Made by a program: the position numbers and the translations under genes. The notes below the pieces were generated by a model. The model was not told where the DNA came from, made no database searches, and worked only from the letters and a program-made list of their open reading frames with translations. From Leptospira kmetyi serovar Malaysia str. Bejo-Iso9 (GTDB taxonomy: Bacteria > Spirochaetota > Leptospiria > Leptospirales > Leptospiraceae): DNA of 64,000 bases. Positions 29,736 to 39,179 of this stretch are shown piece by piece; position 1 is the stretch's first letter, and every line of letters starts with the position of its first letter. Location: assembly GCF_000243735.2 (NCBI RefSeq), contig NZ_AHMP02000003.1:2626001-2690000 (forward strand), read 5' to 3'.

Positions 29736-32700
29736 TTAAAACCGATCCCGGTATTTATTATAAATCGTATTCATGATAAGTAATATACTCCCCACTCCCA
29801 AAAAGACGACCGCCTTGAGAACGGTTCCCGAGGATGACAAATCGTGGAAGATCAATCTCCCCACGCAAAAAAGCAAAAGCCCCAAGGACAAATATCGGAA
29901 CCAAGATTCTTTTAGGAATAATCCGAGCAGGAAGATGAGGAACGCAAGCGTAGACCAGAGTAAGGTGAGAATGGCGCTGGAAAAAGACCAATATAAGAAC
30001 AGAAAAATTCCTATAAAGAAAGGATAATATACGACTCCGTTTAAATACGTTCCCGTTTTATCCGAGATTCTTTTTAAAAATCCGAGACCGGTAGGAAACG
30101 GAATCTCTTCCTTTCCATAACCGCGATACGCCCTGAAGACGAAAAGAAACAACAACAGGATCGTAAGAACTCCCGGAATCCATTTCGCTTCGGCCCAATG
30201 ACCGATCGGATTGTCTTCGGTCGACACGATAAAGGTCAGATAAAAACAAGAGGAAAGATGAAACAAAATTCCATACCATCTAAAACGAGCGAGACTTTCC
30301 GTTTTGCGGATTCCAATCTCCAAAACGGCAAGCGCCGCGACGGCGAACGCGACGCTGATCCAGGATTCGTTTACGAGAGAATAGGAAATCAATCCCAAAA
30401 ACAAAAGACAACCTTCATTTAACAACGGATAAACGATCTGCCAAAAACGAACGTCTTCAGTTTCTCTAATATTCGAAGTCGCCCAATACATCCAAACCGC
30501 GATCCCGAGAATCGCCGTCCAGTTCGAAGCGGATAAAAATCCGAGATAGATAAAATATGATTGTAAATCAACGTATATGTAATGAACCGTAAAGGCGATC
30601 AAACCGAGCCAGGAAGCGCGTTTTAAAAAGTCGGAAAGAATTCCGATCGACAAGGAATCTTTTTTTCTACCGAAGAATTGTCCGATCTCCAAAAACGAAA
30701 TCGATAATAAGGCCCAGGCCGGTCCGACGATAAGATTCGAAATCGGATTCAAAACGTCCCTCGTATATACGTAAACGCTGAGTACGATTCCGAAAATTCC
30801 GAGATAACCCGGCAACAGATTATAAAATTTTTGAAAGAATCGAAGCGGAGTTTTCCAGATTCCGGTCCATCCGATAAAATAAGTTTCCAAACCTTCGAGG
30901 CTCAATCTCGGAAAGATAAAAAAGATGGAACCGAGTTGTACGAAAACCGAAGCGATCTGAAATCCTCTTTCTTTCCACGCGAATTGGTTTTGATTTGCGA
31001 AGATAGTCGATTCTCCACCGAGAAAAATCTCCAAGTTCGTCCAGATAAAAAAGAAATAAACATACAACGCGAATCGTTCCGTTTTAAGCGATTTGCTTTT
31101 TGATAAAAGGAAAACGATCACGGTTAGGATCGCCATAACGAAGGAAAGAATTCTTTCGGGCGTTTCCGTATAAATTCCGATCACGACGATGAGAATCAAC
31201 AATTCCCAGAACAAAGGTTGTGCGGATTTCAACCAGGAAACGGAATCGAATTCCTCTTCGGGAAAAAGAATCCAGTATAAAAACAAGGAAGCCGATAGAA
31301 TCTCGATCCAGAAACGAGCCGGGATTCCCAGAAGAATCGAAGCCGATTGAAACTCGACGGTAAAATGTCGGATTAAAAAGATTCCCGTTAATACGAACGA
31401 TAAGATATAAAACGAAACGAAAAGATTTCCGCCTTGGGAAGAATTCTTATTCTCCCTTTTGTGCGCCCATTTTCCGAGTTCAAGATAAACCAGGGAAAGT
31501 AGAATCGCGAACGGCCCGAACAACAGAGAACCTTTGAGATTCAGATAATAATAAAACGTAAATACGAGATGGGCGGTAAATCCGAAAATTCCCGGCCAAT
31601 AAACCGCTTCGTCCTTCTTTAGAATATTAGAATTTTTTAAATAAACGAGAAACGGTAAAAGCCAAGGCAAGGACAACGCAAGAATTCTTTCCGGCTCCTC
31701 GAATTTTCCGAAAGCGACCGATTTCCAAAGCGTCAAAGTCACCAAAGGGGCGAGCAGAAAAACCGTGAAGGACAATCTTGTGGAGGAAAGTTTTTGCCTT
31801 AAAATCAGGATGGCGCTTAACAATATCGAAGGAATCCAAATTCCGTAACTTTCGTTGGAAAAGAAAAGATAAAACGAAAAAAGTCCCCCGCCCGCGAGCA
31901 AACTCATCGTTGTAACGAGAAGAGAAGTCAGGGACAATTCTTCCCGAACGATCGGAAACTTTTTTTCCAAAATTCCGATAAAACCCACGAACGCTAATAT
32001 TAGAATTCCGTAACCTATTTGAGAAGTTAACGCGGACGTTTCCGCGATCCCGGGATTTGCGGATTCGAAAAATTGACGATAGGAAAAAAATATGAGAGTT
32101 CCGAAAACGATCGTCGTAAGCGAAAGGGAAATTCTTTCCAAAAAGCGGTTGGCTTCCCGAAAACAAACCCAGGAAAAAATCAGAATCTCAAGCGCCAAGA
32201 TCGCGAGAATCGCAAGGTTGTCCAGACTCCAAAGCCGAAGCGAAAATATTCCGAGCATCAACAACGACTGAGAAACCAATCGATCCGTTAAGAAAAGCCA
32301 GGAAATTTCTTTCCTCTTCGCTCTCGAAGACAAAAACCAAACCAACGCGGCGGACAACAAAAGAACGATCGTGCTGATCTTCGTCTTTTGCGAGTAATGT
32401 ATTAAACTGATTCCGAGATAAGACCAGTTGAGAAGATGACTCGCCAAAGGAAAAAGTTCGAATTCTCTTTTTCCGTATAAGGTTTCCCTGTAATGAACCA
32501 ATAAAGCGCCGCAAAATACAGGAAGAATACAAAGAATGGGAAACAAAACCTCGATCCCGACCGGTTTGGCCTCCGCAAAGACCTGACGGTTCCAATACAA
32601 ATGCGCCGCGAAAAATCCGGTGCTTACTATCAGAAGATGAAGTTGTCTTTTTTCGCGATAATTCCAAATCACTCCGGGCAAACAGATCAAAGCGGTTACG

Positions 32701-33551
32701 CCTAACGTAAATCCGGTCGCCGGAGGAATCGCGATCGAAACAAGAGCGAGAATCGTATGCAAAGAAGCAAATGTTTCGTTTTTGGATCGATAACCGGTGT
32801 AAAGATTCGCGGACAATCCAAAACTCAAAACGGCAAGAGCCAAATACGGATTTTCAATCCACTTTAAGGTTTCCACATATCCGCTTCCCAACGCCGTAAA
32901 AAGAAAAACGGCGGCGGAGCTACTTCTCAAAACTAGGGAAACGTTTTTGAATTCCGGCTTTCTCCCGGACCAAAACGAAAGTCCGGCGAGAATAATCGAA
33001 AATCCTAATATTAGAAGACAACGATATACCGAGGAAAGAATGAACAGCGCGTAAATTCCCAGAAAGCCGATTCCCGCAACAAGAATGACCGCGCCCAAAA
33101 TCCCCGTCCAATTTTCGGAAAGAGGTTTTTCCACCTTCTTCCAAAGCTGAACGAGAAATCCGGGTTCCCTCGGTTCTTCAGGTTTCTGAAAGGCAGCAGT
33201 TTCGCGTAACGCAGGTTCCGTGGTCGAAACTGGATCGTTTTGTTTTTTCGATTCTTTGGTTACGGACTTAGCCGGGATCGGAGATTTGGATTCCGTTTTG
33301 ACGACGATCTTTTCGGGTTTCTTTTCTTCTTTGGAAATCGGAGACGAAGTTTCGACGCTCGGAACGACGGGGACGATCGGTTTTTCTTCCGTGTAGATTC
33401 CCTTGGCGTCTTTGGATTTTTCTTTCGACTGCGGAGATTCGAGCAAACGAATTCTCAGCTTAAGCTCTTCGATTTCCCGTTTGAATTCCCTGGACTGGAA
33501 AAAATTATATAAACCGAATAAAAATAATACGAATAGGAAAAATGTCTCCAA
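29736..33551 (-). CDS. DUF2339 giant polytopic membrane protein
   Basis: This 1271-residue protein has an N-terminal anchor (FFLFVLFLFGLYNFF), a short coiled coil (EFKREIEELKLRIRLLES), a Lys/Pro/Ser-rich linker of about 90 residues, and then some 30 hydrophobic segments to the end. The motif region WTGILGAVILVAGIGFLG after the linker matches the DUF2339 family, whose function is unknown; members are found in many Gram-negative bacteria. The flanking M48 protease and YdjM-like genes are on the same strand with gaps of 0 and 45 bases. Long membrane arrays of this kind could be transporters or scaffolds, but I cannot say which. Confidence 0.85.
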   Translation of the reverse strand: METFFLFVLFLFGLYNFFQSREFKREIEELKLRIRLLESPQSKEKSKDAKGIYTEEKPIVPVVPSVETSSPISKEEKKPEKIVVKTESKSPIPAKSVTKESKKQNDPVSTTEPALRETAAFQKPEEPREPGFLVQLWKKVEKPLSENWTGILGAVILVAGIGFLGIYALFILSSVYRCLLILGFSIILAGLSFWSGRKPEFKNVSLVLRSSSAAVFLFTALGSGYVETLKWIENPYLALAVLSFGLSANLYTGYRSKNETFASLHTILALVSIAIPPATGFTLGVTALICLPGVIWNYREKRQLHLLIVSTGFFAAHLYWNRQVFAEAKPVGIEVLFPILCILPVFCGALLVHYRETLYGKREFELFPLASHLLNWSYLGISLIHYSQKTKISTIVLLLSAALVWFLSSRAKRKEISWLFLTDRLVSQSLLMLGIFSLRLWSLDNLAILAILALEILIFSWVCFREANRFLERISLSLTTIVFGTLIFFSYRQFFESANPGIAETSALTSQIGYGILILAFVGFIGILEKKFPIVREELSLTSLLVTTMSLLAGGGLFSFYLFFSNESYGIWIPSILLSAILILRQKLSSTRLSFTVFLLAPLVTLTLWKSVAFGKFEEPERILALSLPWLLPFLVYLKNSNILKKDEAVYWPGIFGFTAHLVFTFYYYLNLKGSLLFGPFAILLSLVYLELGKWAHKRENKNSSQGGNLFVSFYILSFVLTGIFLIRHFTVEFQSASILLGIPARFWIEILSASLFLYWILFPEEEFDSVSWLKSAQPLFWELLILIVVIGIYTETPERILSFVMAILTVIVFLLSKSKSLKTERFALYVYFFFIWTNLEIFLGGESTIFANQNQFAWKERGFQIASVFVQLGSIFFIFPRLSLEGLETYFIGWTGIWKTPLRFFQKFYNLLPGYLGIFGIVLSVYVYTRDVLNPISNLIVGPAWALLSISFLEIGQFFGRKKDSLSIGILSDFLKRASWLGLIAFTVHYIYVDLQSYFIYLGFLSASNWTAILGIAVWMYWATSNIRETEDVRFWQIVYPLLNEGCLLFLGLISYSLVNESWISVAFAVAALAVLEIGIRKTESLARFRWYGILFHLSSCFYLTFIVSTEDNPIGHWAEAKWIPGVLTILLLFLFVFRAYRGYGKEEIPFPTGLGFLKRISDKTGTYLNGVVYYPFFIGIFLFLYWSFSSAILTLLWSTLAFLIFLLGLFLKESWFRYLSLGLLLFCVGRLIFHDLSSSGTVLKAVVFLGVGSILLIMNTIYNKYRDRF

Positions 33552-33596
33552 GCGCGACTCCGAAAGAATTACTTTGAATAAACCTTTTTAATTCGA

Positions 33597-34196
33597 TCAA
33601 TCCGAAATAAAAAAAGGAAGAAGGTTTTTCATCGGAATCGTAGCGTTCGGAAGCCACATCAAAATTCCGATTCCGAAAATAAGAAGGAGTAACACGAGTT
33701 TCTTTTTGGAAACCGGAGTTCCGTTTAATTTTTCGGTTCGAACATACCAGAAGATACAACCGAGGCTGAATAATAATTCGATCAAAATCGCGACGTGCGG
33801 AAAATAAAAATAAGAATTCAACGATACGACTGCGGACTCGGGACTCAACAACTGATGTTCGAAACCCACGATCAAGTCGCATAATACGTGTAAAACGGTC
33901 AAAAATCCGCACCAAAAAGTGAAGGAAACGTTCTTGTAAATCGCGTGAACGACCGCCGCGACGAGTCCGCCTTGGATAAACGCGGGAATCAGATTGTGAC
34001 TGTACGTCATGTGCACTTGAAGATTCTGAAACGTTGCGTCGAACAGAGAAGCGGGAAAGGCAGGTTCGATTCCTATAAACGCGAGAAAGAGCCAGAGAAA
34101 TTCGGGAACGTTGGCGCAAAGAAGAAGAATCCAAAACGGATATCGTTTCAGTTTGGTGTAAGGAATCAGAGCGGAAGCGTAATGGCCTAAAATCAT
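33597..34196 (-). CDS. YdjM/DUF457-like membrane-bound hydrolase candidate
   Basis: This 199-residue membrane protein has about five hydrophobic segments. It carries His residues in positions reminiscent of the YdjM/DUF457 metal-dependent hydrolase family: LGHYASALIPY at the N-terminus, MTYSHNLIPAF near residue 65, and LHVLCDLIVGFEHQ near residue 105, a His-x3-Asp motif. The assignment is moderate, because other small membrane families share such patterns. Its ATG overlaps the stop of the upstream 28-residue reading frame by four bases (ATGA), so the two are probably translated together. It may begin the operon that continues into DUF2339. Confidence 0.6.
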   Translation of the reverse strand: MILGHYASALIPYTKLKRYPFWILLLCANVPEFLWLFLAFIGIEPAFPASLFDATFQNLQVHMTYSHNLIPAFIQGGLVAAVVHAIYKNVSFTFWCGFLTVLHVLCDLIVGFEHQLLSPESAVVSLNSYFYFPHVAILIELLFSLGCIFWYVRTEKLNGTPVSKKKLVLLLLIFGIGILMWLPNATIPMKNLLPFFISD

Positions 34197-34279
34197 ATTT
34201 CTTTTTTTGTAACCACGTAATGAACGAGATACATTCCTAATGCGTAAAAGAAAACAAGAGTAATCAACAACGAAGACAT
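34193..34279 (-). CDS. Small single-helix membrane peptide, 28 residues
   Basis: This short frame encodes MSSLLITLVFFYALGMYLVH, then YVVTKKEI: a hydrophobic helix with a polar C-terminus. Its TGA overlaps the ATG of the YdjM-like gene (ATGA), a classic coupling arrangement. An AAGGA lies 13 bases before its ATG, farther than ideal. The helical, positively charged C-terminal (KKEI) pattern resembles accessory subunits of membrane proteins. No family is recognised. Confidence is moderate because it is so short. Confidence 0.5.
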   Translation of the reverse strand: MSSLLITLVFFYALGMYLVHYVVTKKEI

Positions 34280-34361
34280 AACTTAAAATCTTTCCTTGCT
34301 TAAGAATTCGAAGCTATCGTATTGATTACGATTTTAGGCGTTTGTCAAGAAATAATTCCCG

Positions 34362-34925
34362 TTAGATTTTGATGAGAAAGTCGTAACCTATCTCGATTTC
34401 TTCCTTCGCCTTGATGAACAAAAGGGAAGGTTTTTCCAGTTTGAAGTCCGAGAATTTAACGTCGACCTTTCCGAAAACGCGGATCTGTCCGGGATCTTTC
34501 GCTTCCACTTTGGCCGATGACTGAAAGTCCTGAGTCAAACCGTGAATCGTCAACTTACCTCGAACCGTATAAGTATCGCCGGACGCGGGCGCGACAACGG
34601 ACTCGATGACCGCAACGATCTCGGGAGTATCCGGATAACCTAAGATTTCCATAATATGAGAATCTCGACTTTCGTCCCCGGAATGAATTTTCAAAATCGG
34701 TATCCGAATTTGAAACGGAGAATTCAACTTGTAACCGGAACCGGCCGCCGCGATCTGGGGAGCGTTCACCTGAACTTCCTTACAAACTCCGCGCACTTCC
34801 TTCATAGGATGAATCGCCAAAAAAGTGATTTCTTTTTTGAGAACCTCGGAAGAATCAATCCCCGAAGTTAAAAACAAAACGGGAAGAACAAAGGATAAAA
34901 AAACGAATCGATTGAAATGTCTCAT
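34362..34925 (-). CDS. YceI-family periplasmic protein
   Basis: This 187-residue protein has a signal peptide (MRHFNRFVFLSFVLPVLFL) and a YceI lipocalin-like domain: VLKKEITFLAIHPMKEVRG, then SRDSHIMEILGYPDTPEI and YTVRGKLTIHGLTQDF. YceI proteins bind polyisoprenoids in the periplasm; E. coli yceI is paired with the cytochrome b561-like yceJ. The gene upstream by 15 bases on the same strand is a His-bearing membrane protein that may be the counterpart. The Leptospira protein is close to the normal length of the family. Ligand is unproven. Confidence 0.88.
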   Translation of the reverse strand: MRHFNRFVFLSFVLPVLFLTSGIDSSEVLKKEITFLAIHPMKEVRGVCKEVQVNAPQIAAAGSGYKLNSPFQIRIPILKIHSGDESRDSHIMEILGYPDTPEIVAVIESVVAPASGDTYTVRGKLTIHGLTQDFQSSAKVEAKDPGQIRVFGKVDVKFSDFKLEKPSLLFIKAKEEIEIGYDFLIKI

Positions 34926-34940
34926 GTATATTAGAATTCC

Positions 34941-35684
34941 TTAAAATGTAATTACGAGTAACGAAAGGGAAAGAGCTCCGAAACCGGCCCATCCGACCTG
35001 TTGCATATCCCGCGCCGCTTCGGGCCCGTGTTTTTCGATCCGTTGTCCGAGCGCGGGCAACATCAACATAGCCGCCAAGTGAAACGGAATCAACGCCTTA
35101 TGAGCGAAGATCGGACTGTAGATGTTCACGTCCGAATCCTCGGAATCGACCACTCGTTTCGGAGCGAAAAAAGAAAGCCCGGCCGTCAACGCATACATTC
35201 CAAAAGTTGCATACGCTAGTTGTTTATGAAAGTCTCCCGAGTTTTTCGCGTACCATTCTTCATGGGATTTTAAAGCGAGATACAAGGGAAGATTGTTTGC
35301 AGGATCCTTCAAAAGAAAATACGAGGCCGCGATGCTGTTCTGATCCAAACCTTGAAAGAGCGCGACCGCATAAAGAGGATCGTTATTCGCGTATTCGGGA
35401 TGAGAAAGAAGAAGAACCTTCGCGTATTGATCGGAATTCCGATACAAACTGTCTTTCGCTTTTTCGCCTTCCAAGTTCGTGGCAAGCCAAAGACCGAGAG
35501 TTATAAAACCCGAAAGTTGATGATACTCCAACATCTTTCTTCGCGTAGTAAGATCGCTCTTTGTCGTTTTGTCCGGAGTGGAAGTCGGAGGCGTTTGAAC
35601 CTGGGGGGCTACGGGTTGAGCGTTTAACACGGTCCATGTGAAAACGTTCGATAACAACAGAATACAAAACCAGTTTCGAATCAT
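34941..35684 (-). CDS. Membrane protein with His-bearing helices, candidate b561-like partner of YceI
   Basis: This 247-residue protein has a signal peptide (MIRNWFCILLLSNVFTWTVL), a Pro/Thr linker, then four membrane segments near residues 54-70, 155-173, 193-212 and 230-246. Histidines sit at the start of three of them: H55 (LEYHQLSGFI), H153 (FHKQLAYATF), H195 and H202 (AHKALIPFHLAAMLMLP). Paired His in helices is the hallmark of haem b cytochromes of the b561 kind, and this gene lies 15 bases upstream of yceI. I see no strict family motif, so haem binding is only a hypothesis. Confidence 0.6.
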   Translation of the reverse strand: MIRNWFCILLLSNVFTWTVLNAQPVAPQVQTPPTSTPDKTTKSDLTTRRKMLEYHQLSGFITLGLWLATNLEGEKAKDSLYRNSDQYAKVLLLSHPEYANNDPLYAVALFQGLDQNSIAASYFLLKDPANNLPLYLALKSHEEWYAKNSGDFHKQLAYATFGMYALTAGLSFFAPKRVVDSEDSDVNIYSPIFAHKALIPFHLAAMLMLPALGQRIEKHGPEAARDMQQVGWAGFGALSLSLLVITF

Positions 35685-35757
35685 GATCGAATCCTTTTTC
35701 TATTTCATTTAGCGGTAAGTATAAGCGAAGAGTTTACAACTTACAACAAGATTCCGA

Positions 35758-38736
35758 TTATTTTATCCGCTTCATGGCGATCATCGCGATGTCGTCCGAA
35801 AGTTCGGAAAAACCTTCGCTTCCGACACTCTTGCCCGTATATCCGTCCAAATCGTCCACAATGGATTGAATTACTTGAGTGGGAGATTTTTGAGAATTTG
35901 CGACGAGCATCTGGAAAATTCTTTCCTTACCGTACATTACGTTTTGAGGATTTCTCGCTTCGTCCAAACCGTCCGTGTATTGAAAAAACAAATCGCCCGG
36001 ATCCATCTGAAAGGATTTCGGTTCTATCGTTGTTTCAAAGAAAGAATTCTCATCCATCCCGATCGGTAAACCTCCGCCCGGAAGTTCCCTGAGTTTTTTT
36101 TCGGAAGCGTCGTATAACAACGGTTTGACGTGACCCGCCGAAGCGTATCTCATCTTGGAAGTGTTTCGATCGTAGATCGCGATAAAAAAAGTAACGAAGA
36201 TATGATCGGGCGTATCGGAATAAAGATATTCGTTCAGTTCGAGAAGAATTTTCCGAAGATCCCTTTCCCCTTTGCGGAGAATCGCGCGCACTTGAGAACG
36301 GAACAAGGACATCACGATCGCGGGCCCTACTCCATGATTGGAAACGTCTCCCACACAAAGCACGACTTCGTTCGGACTCAATTCGATAAAATCGTAATAA
36401 TCCCCGCCGACTCCGGCCATCGCTTTGTAAAACGCTCCGAACTCCGCGACGTCGCCTAAGTTGCTCGGAAGTTTTTCGGGAAGAAGTCTTTTTTGAATTT
36501 CTTCTGCGGCGAGAAGTTCGCCCTTCATCTCTTCCCTTTCCTTTAAACCGTGCGTCATCCGATTGAGCGACTCGCTTAGAATTCCGATCTCGTCATAACC
36601 CGCGGACGGAAATTCCACGTCGAGATTTCCTTTTCCGACCTCCTCGGTTTGAGCGACGATTCGTTTGATTCTTCTCGCGACCATCCAAGCGAGAACATAC
36701 GCAAGAAGAACCGCAAAACCTCCGATCAATGCCGTATAACGCAGAAGTTCTTCCCGGTTCTGACGGATCTTTCTCAACCCTTCGGTGCGATCCAAAACGA
36801 TAACGTTATAACCCAAATGATTCTTACGAAGAAGATCGTAACCGAGCCCCTTGGGCTCTTCGCCCATTTCGCTTAACAACGGAGTCGAATCCAAAATCCA
36901 CATCCATTCTTCCGCTTCGCTTCTACTTCGGATTAATATCCCCGAATCGAGAATCGGAAGTTTGGATTTGGGAAGTTCCGTTTCGGAATTTCCGGCAAGA
37001 ATCCATTCTCGGAGCAGCGCCCGTTTTTTTTCGGAAAGTTTTCGTTCCTCTTCGTTCTTCCAATATCTTCTCATCTGATTGGAATCGGAGCGATACGGTA
37101 AAAACGCGAATTCGTCCAAAGCCGCTTCCCGCAAAACGCCGAAAGAATCCGGCGCTTGATAAAAATTCAGGTCGCTCCAATCCTCTTTGTTTGCGTCCAT
37201 CTTCTCCAAATTTTCCCGAAGTTCCTCCGCCCTCGCTTCGAGAGAACGGATCGTCTCTTGAATTTCCTCGGGAGAAATTTTCTTTTCGTCCGTTTTAAGC
37301 GGCATCACGGCCTTCTTTTGCCAAACGAGAAGTTCTTCGTTCAAAGACTTGACCTGCGCGTTCAGAGAATTCCTTTCCGATCTCCAGTCCTCTTCTCTTT
37401 TTTTACGGGCCTTCTTATAAGGATTCAATTCTTCTAATTTAGAATCTCTTGACTTTATAATTTTACGATATTGTAAATAAAGGTTTTTGAATTCTCCGTC
37501 GGACGCTGGCTTTGCGGTTCCTGATTTTCTGAGTTCCGCGAGCCGCGCTTTAATCTTTTGGGAAAGCTCCCCCAAACTTAGGGAGAATTTTTTATCCTCT
37601 TCCAGAAATTCTTTCCAGTCGTCCGGATTCTCGGCGATTTCGGAGATGATGATACGAGATCTTTCCGCTGTTCCGGGATTTCTAAAAACGGTCCGAAACG
37701 AAACCTCGTATTGTCTTCCGCCGACCTCGTAGTTTTCCGGTTCGGAATATTCTCCGTTCGTTTTGAGAACGTCTTCGTTTTTAAACAAACCGGATTTTCT
37801 TTCCTCGAACTCTTTCAAGCTTAAAAGTTTTTTACCCGTGCCCGAAGATTGCGGAAACAACAGACCCGTATCCAAGGTTTGTTTGCCCGAAACGTCGTAC
37901 GCGAGAATCCGAACCTTGTCCGGCGACAAACCGAGCGAAACGATCTTGTCCTTATACGCGCCTTTGAAAAAGTTCTGAAGCGTTTTCGTGAGCGCCGTTT
38001 CGCCTAACGCGGATCTGTTTTCCGAATCGGAAATCTCCTTGGAAAGCGATTTGCTTTCTTTGGAAAGTTTTTCCTTTTCGGACAAAAGAGAATTCTTTTT
38101 TTTGGAATCGATGCCCACCGCGGAAATCTCGCTTTCGATCGTTTTGATTTCCTCTTCGATCTGTTCGATTCGTACTTGGGAAAATTCGGCGCCGATCCGA
38201 GCCAAGGCGGTTTGTTTTGCGAGAATCAGCATTTTATCATATAGTTTCGCATCGATCGGCGCCCCGTTTTCTTTGCGAAGTTCGCTTTTTACTTTCGTTT
38301 CGAATTCTCGGATTTCCTTTTCGGAAAGATAACGCGTAAAATAAGTATCCACCGATTTACGATAGTAATTGTGCTTCACGTTCAAACCCAACGAAGCGCC
38401 GAAGGATTTCAACGCTCCGAAAAGTCCGCCTTCTTTTTGAAGAACCTTTCGTTTGAATTTGCTGAGTTGTTGTTTTTTTTCCTTAACGCGGATCTTAAAC
38501 TCTTCGATCAAGATCAGACTGTGACTCAGATTCTCCAGATCGAGAACGGCAGCGTTTACGTATTCGAGCGGAGCTTTCAACTCCGAGTTCATCTTTTCTT
38601 CGAGCGCGTTTTTTTGTTGGTTGTAATAGATCGCAGAGGTTAAAGCGAGAATGGAAACGACCAACACCGCCGTAAAAAACGAAAGTTTGGCCCTGATTCC
38701 CGGCAAAAGCAGACGAAAAAATTTATTTCGGATCAT
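35758..38736 (-). CDS. SpoIIE/RsbU-type PP2C phosphatase with giant sensor region
   Basis: This 992-residue protein has a helix at residues 18-40, about 600 residues of extracytoplasmic sequence rich in Lys/Glu/Ser and predicted coiled coil, a second helix near 665-690 (YTALIGGFAVLLAYVLAWMV), a HAMP domain, and a C-terminal SpoIIE phosphatase. The phosphatase motifs are GGDYYDFIELSPNEVVLCVG, DVSNHGVGPAIVMSLF, MRYASAGHVKPLLYD and LSDDIAMIAM, with the metal Asp residues in place. It should dephosphorylate the STAS antagonist encoded in the same run. The N-terminal sensor is far longer than in characterised RsbU proteins. Its start overlaps the stop of the kinase gene by 14 bases. Confidence 0.9.
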   Translation of the reverse strand: MIRNKFFRLLLPGIRAKLSFFTAVLVVSILALTSAIYYNQQKNALEEKMNSELKAPLEYVNAAVLDLENLSHSLILIEEFKIRVKEKKQQLSKFKRKVLQKEGGLFGALKSFGASLGLNVKHNYYRKSVDTYFTRYLSEKEIREFETKVKSELRKENGAPIDAKLYDKMLILAKQTALARIGAEFSQVRIEQIEEEIKTIESEISAVGIDSKKKNSLLSEKEKLSKESKSLSKEISDSENRSALGETALTKTLQNFFKGAYKDKIVSLGLSPDKVRILAYDVSGKQTLDTGLLFPQSSGTGKKLLSLKEFEERKSGLFKNEDVLKTNGEYSEPENYEVGGRQYEVSFRTVFRNPGTAERSRIIISEIAENPDDWKEFLEEDKKFSLSLGELSQKIKARLAELRKSGTAKPASDGEFKNLYLQYRKIIKSRDSKLEELNPYKKARKKREEDWRSERNSLNAQVKSLNEELLVWQKKAVMPLKTDEKKISPEEIQETIRSLEARAEELRENLEKMDANKEDWSDLNFYQAPDSFGVLREAALDEFAFLPYRSDSNQMRRYWKNEEERKLSEKKRALLREWILAGNSETELPKSKLPILDSGILIRSRSEAEEWMWILDSTPLLSEMGEEPKGLGYDLLRKNHLGYNVIVLDRTEGLRKIRQNREELLRYTALIGGFAVLLAYVLAWMVARRIKRIVAQTEEVGKGNLDVEFPSAGYDEIGILSESLNRMTHGLKEREEMKGELLAAEEIQKRLLPEKLPSNLGDVAEFGAFYKAMAGVGGDYYDFIELSPNEVVLCVGDVSNHGVGPAIVMSLFRSQVRAILRKGERDLRKILLELNEYLYSDTPDHIFVTFFIAIYDRNTSKMRYASAGHVKPLLYDASEKKLRELPGGGLPIGMDENSFFETTIEPKSFQMDPGDLFFQYTDGLDEARNPQNVMYGKERIFQMLVANSQKSPTQVIQSIVDDLDGYTGKSVGSEGFSELSDDIAMIAMKRIK

Positions 38737-39160
38737 TTTCGAATCTCGTATGAATGAGCGTTAAGCGATTTCGTTCCGGTTTTTTAAGCCGTTTGTATCG
38801 GACCGTCATGATTTTTTTCAGGGATCTCAAACCGAAACCTCCGTCCGCTCCGGTTTCGAAAAGTTCCTTCCAAGTGTCGCTTTTTTTCAGCGTGGGGTCG
38901 AATGGAATTCCCTCGTCCGTGATCGTGAATCTCCAAGTGTCCTTATTCTTCCGCATCTTAAGTTCAACGTTAGACGCTCTTTGGTCCGGAAAGCCGTGTT
39001 CGATCACGTTCGTAATCGCCTCGTCGACGGCGAACACGAGCCTACCCCGAATCAAATCCCCGCATTCGTTTCCCAAAAAACCGCGAACCGCTTCCCGAAT
39101 CTTGGAAAGTTCGGAAAGATCGTTCGGAAACGTATGCGTTGTTTCTTTTTTAGAATCCAT
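38723..39160 (-). CDS. RsbW-like anti-sigma serine kinase
   Basis: This 145-residue protein is a HATPase_c domain of the RsbW/SpoIIAB class. The N-box is RLVFAVDEAITNVIEHGFPD, the G1 box is ITDEGIPFDPT and the G2 box is GADGGFGLRSLKK. It would phosphorylate the STAS antagonist and hold a sigma factor. No sigma factor gene lies in the cluster, so its target may be a sigma factor encoded elsewhere or a different protein. It is 19 bases after the STAS gene and overlaps the phosphatase gene. The C-terminal (RFENDPK) is basic. Confidence 0.9.
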   Translation of the reverse strand: MDSKKETTHTFPNDLSELSKIREAVRGFLGNECGDLIRGRLVFAVDEAITNVIEHGFPDQRASNVELKMRKNKDTWRFTITDEGIPFDPTLKKSDTWKELFETGADGGFGLRSLKKIMTVRYKRLKKPERNRLTLIHTRFENDPK

Positions 39161-39179
39161 CGATCGCAGATCGCGCAGA

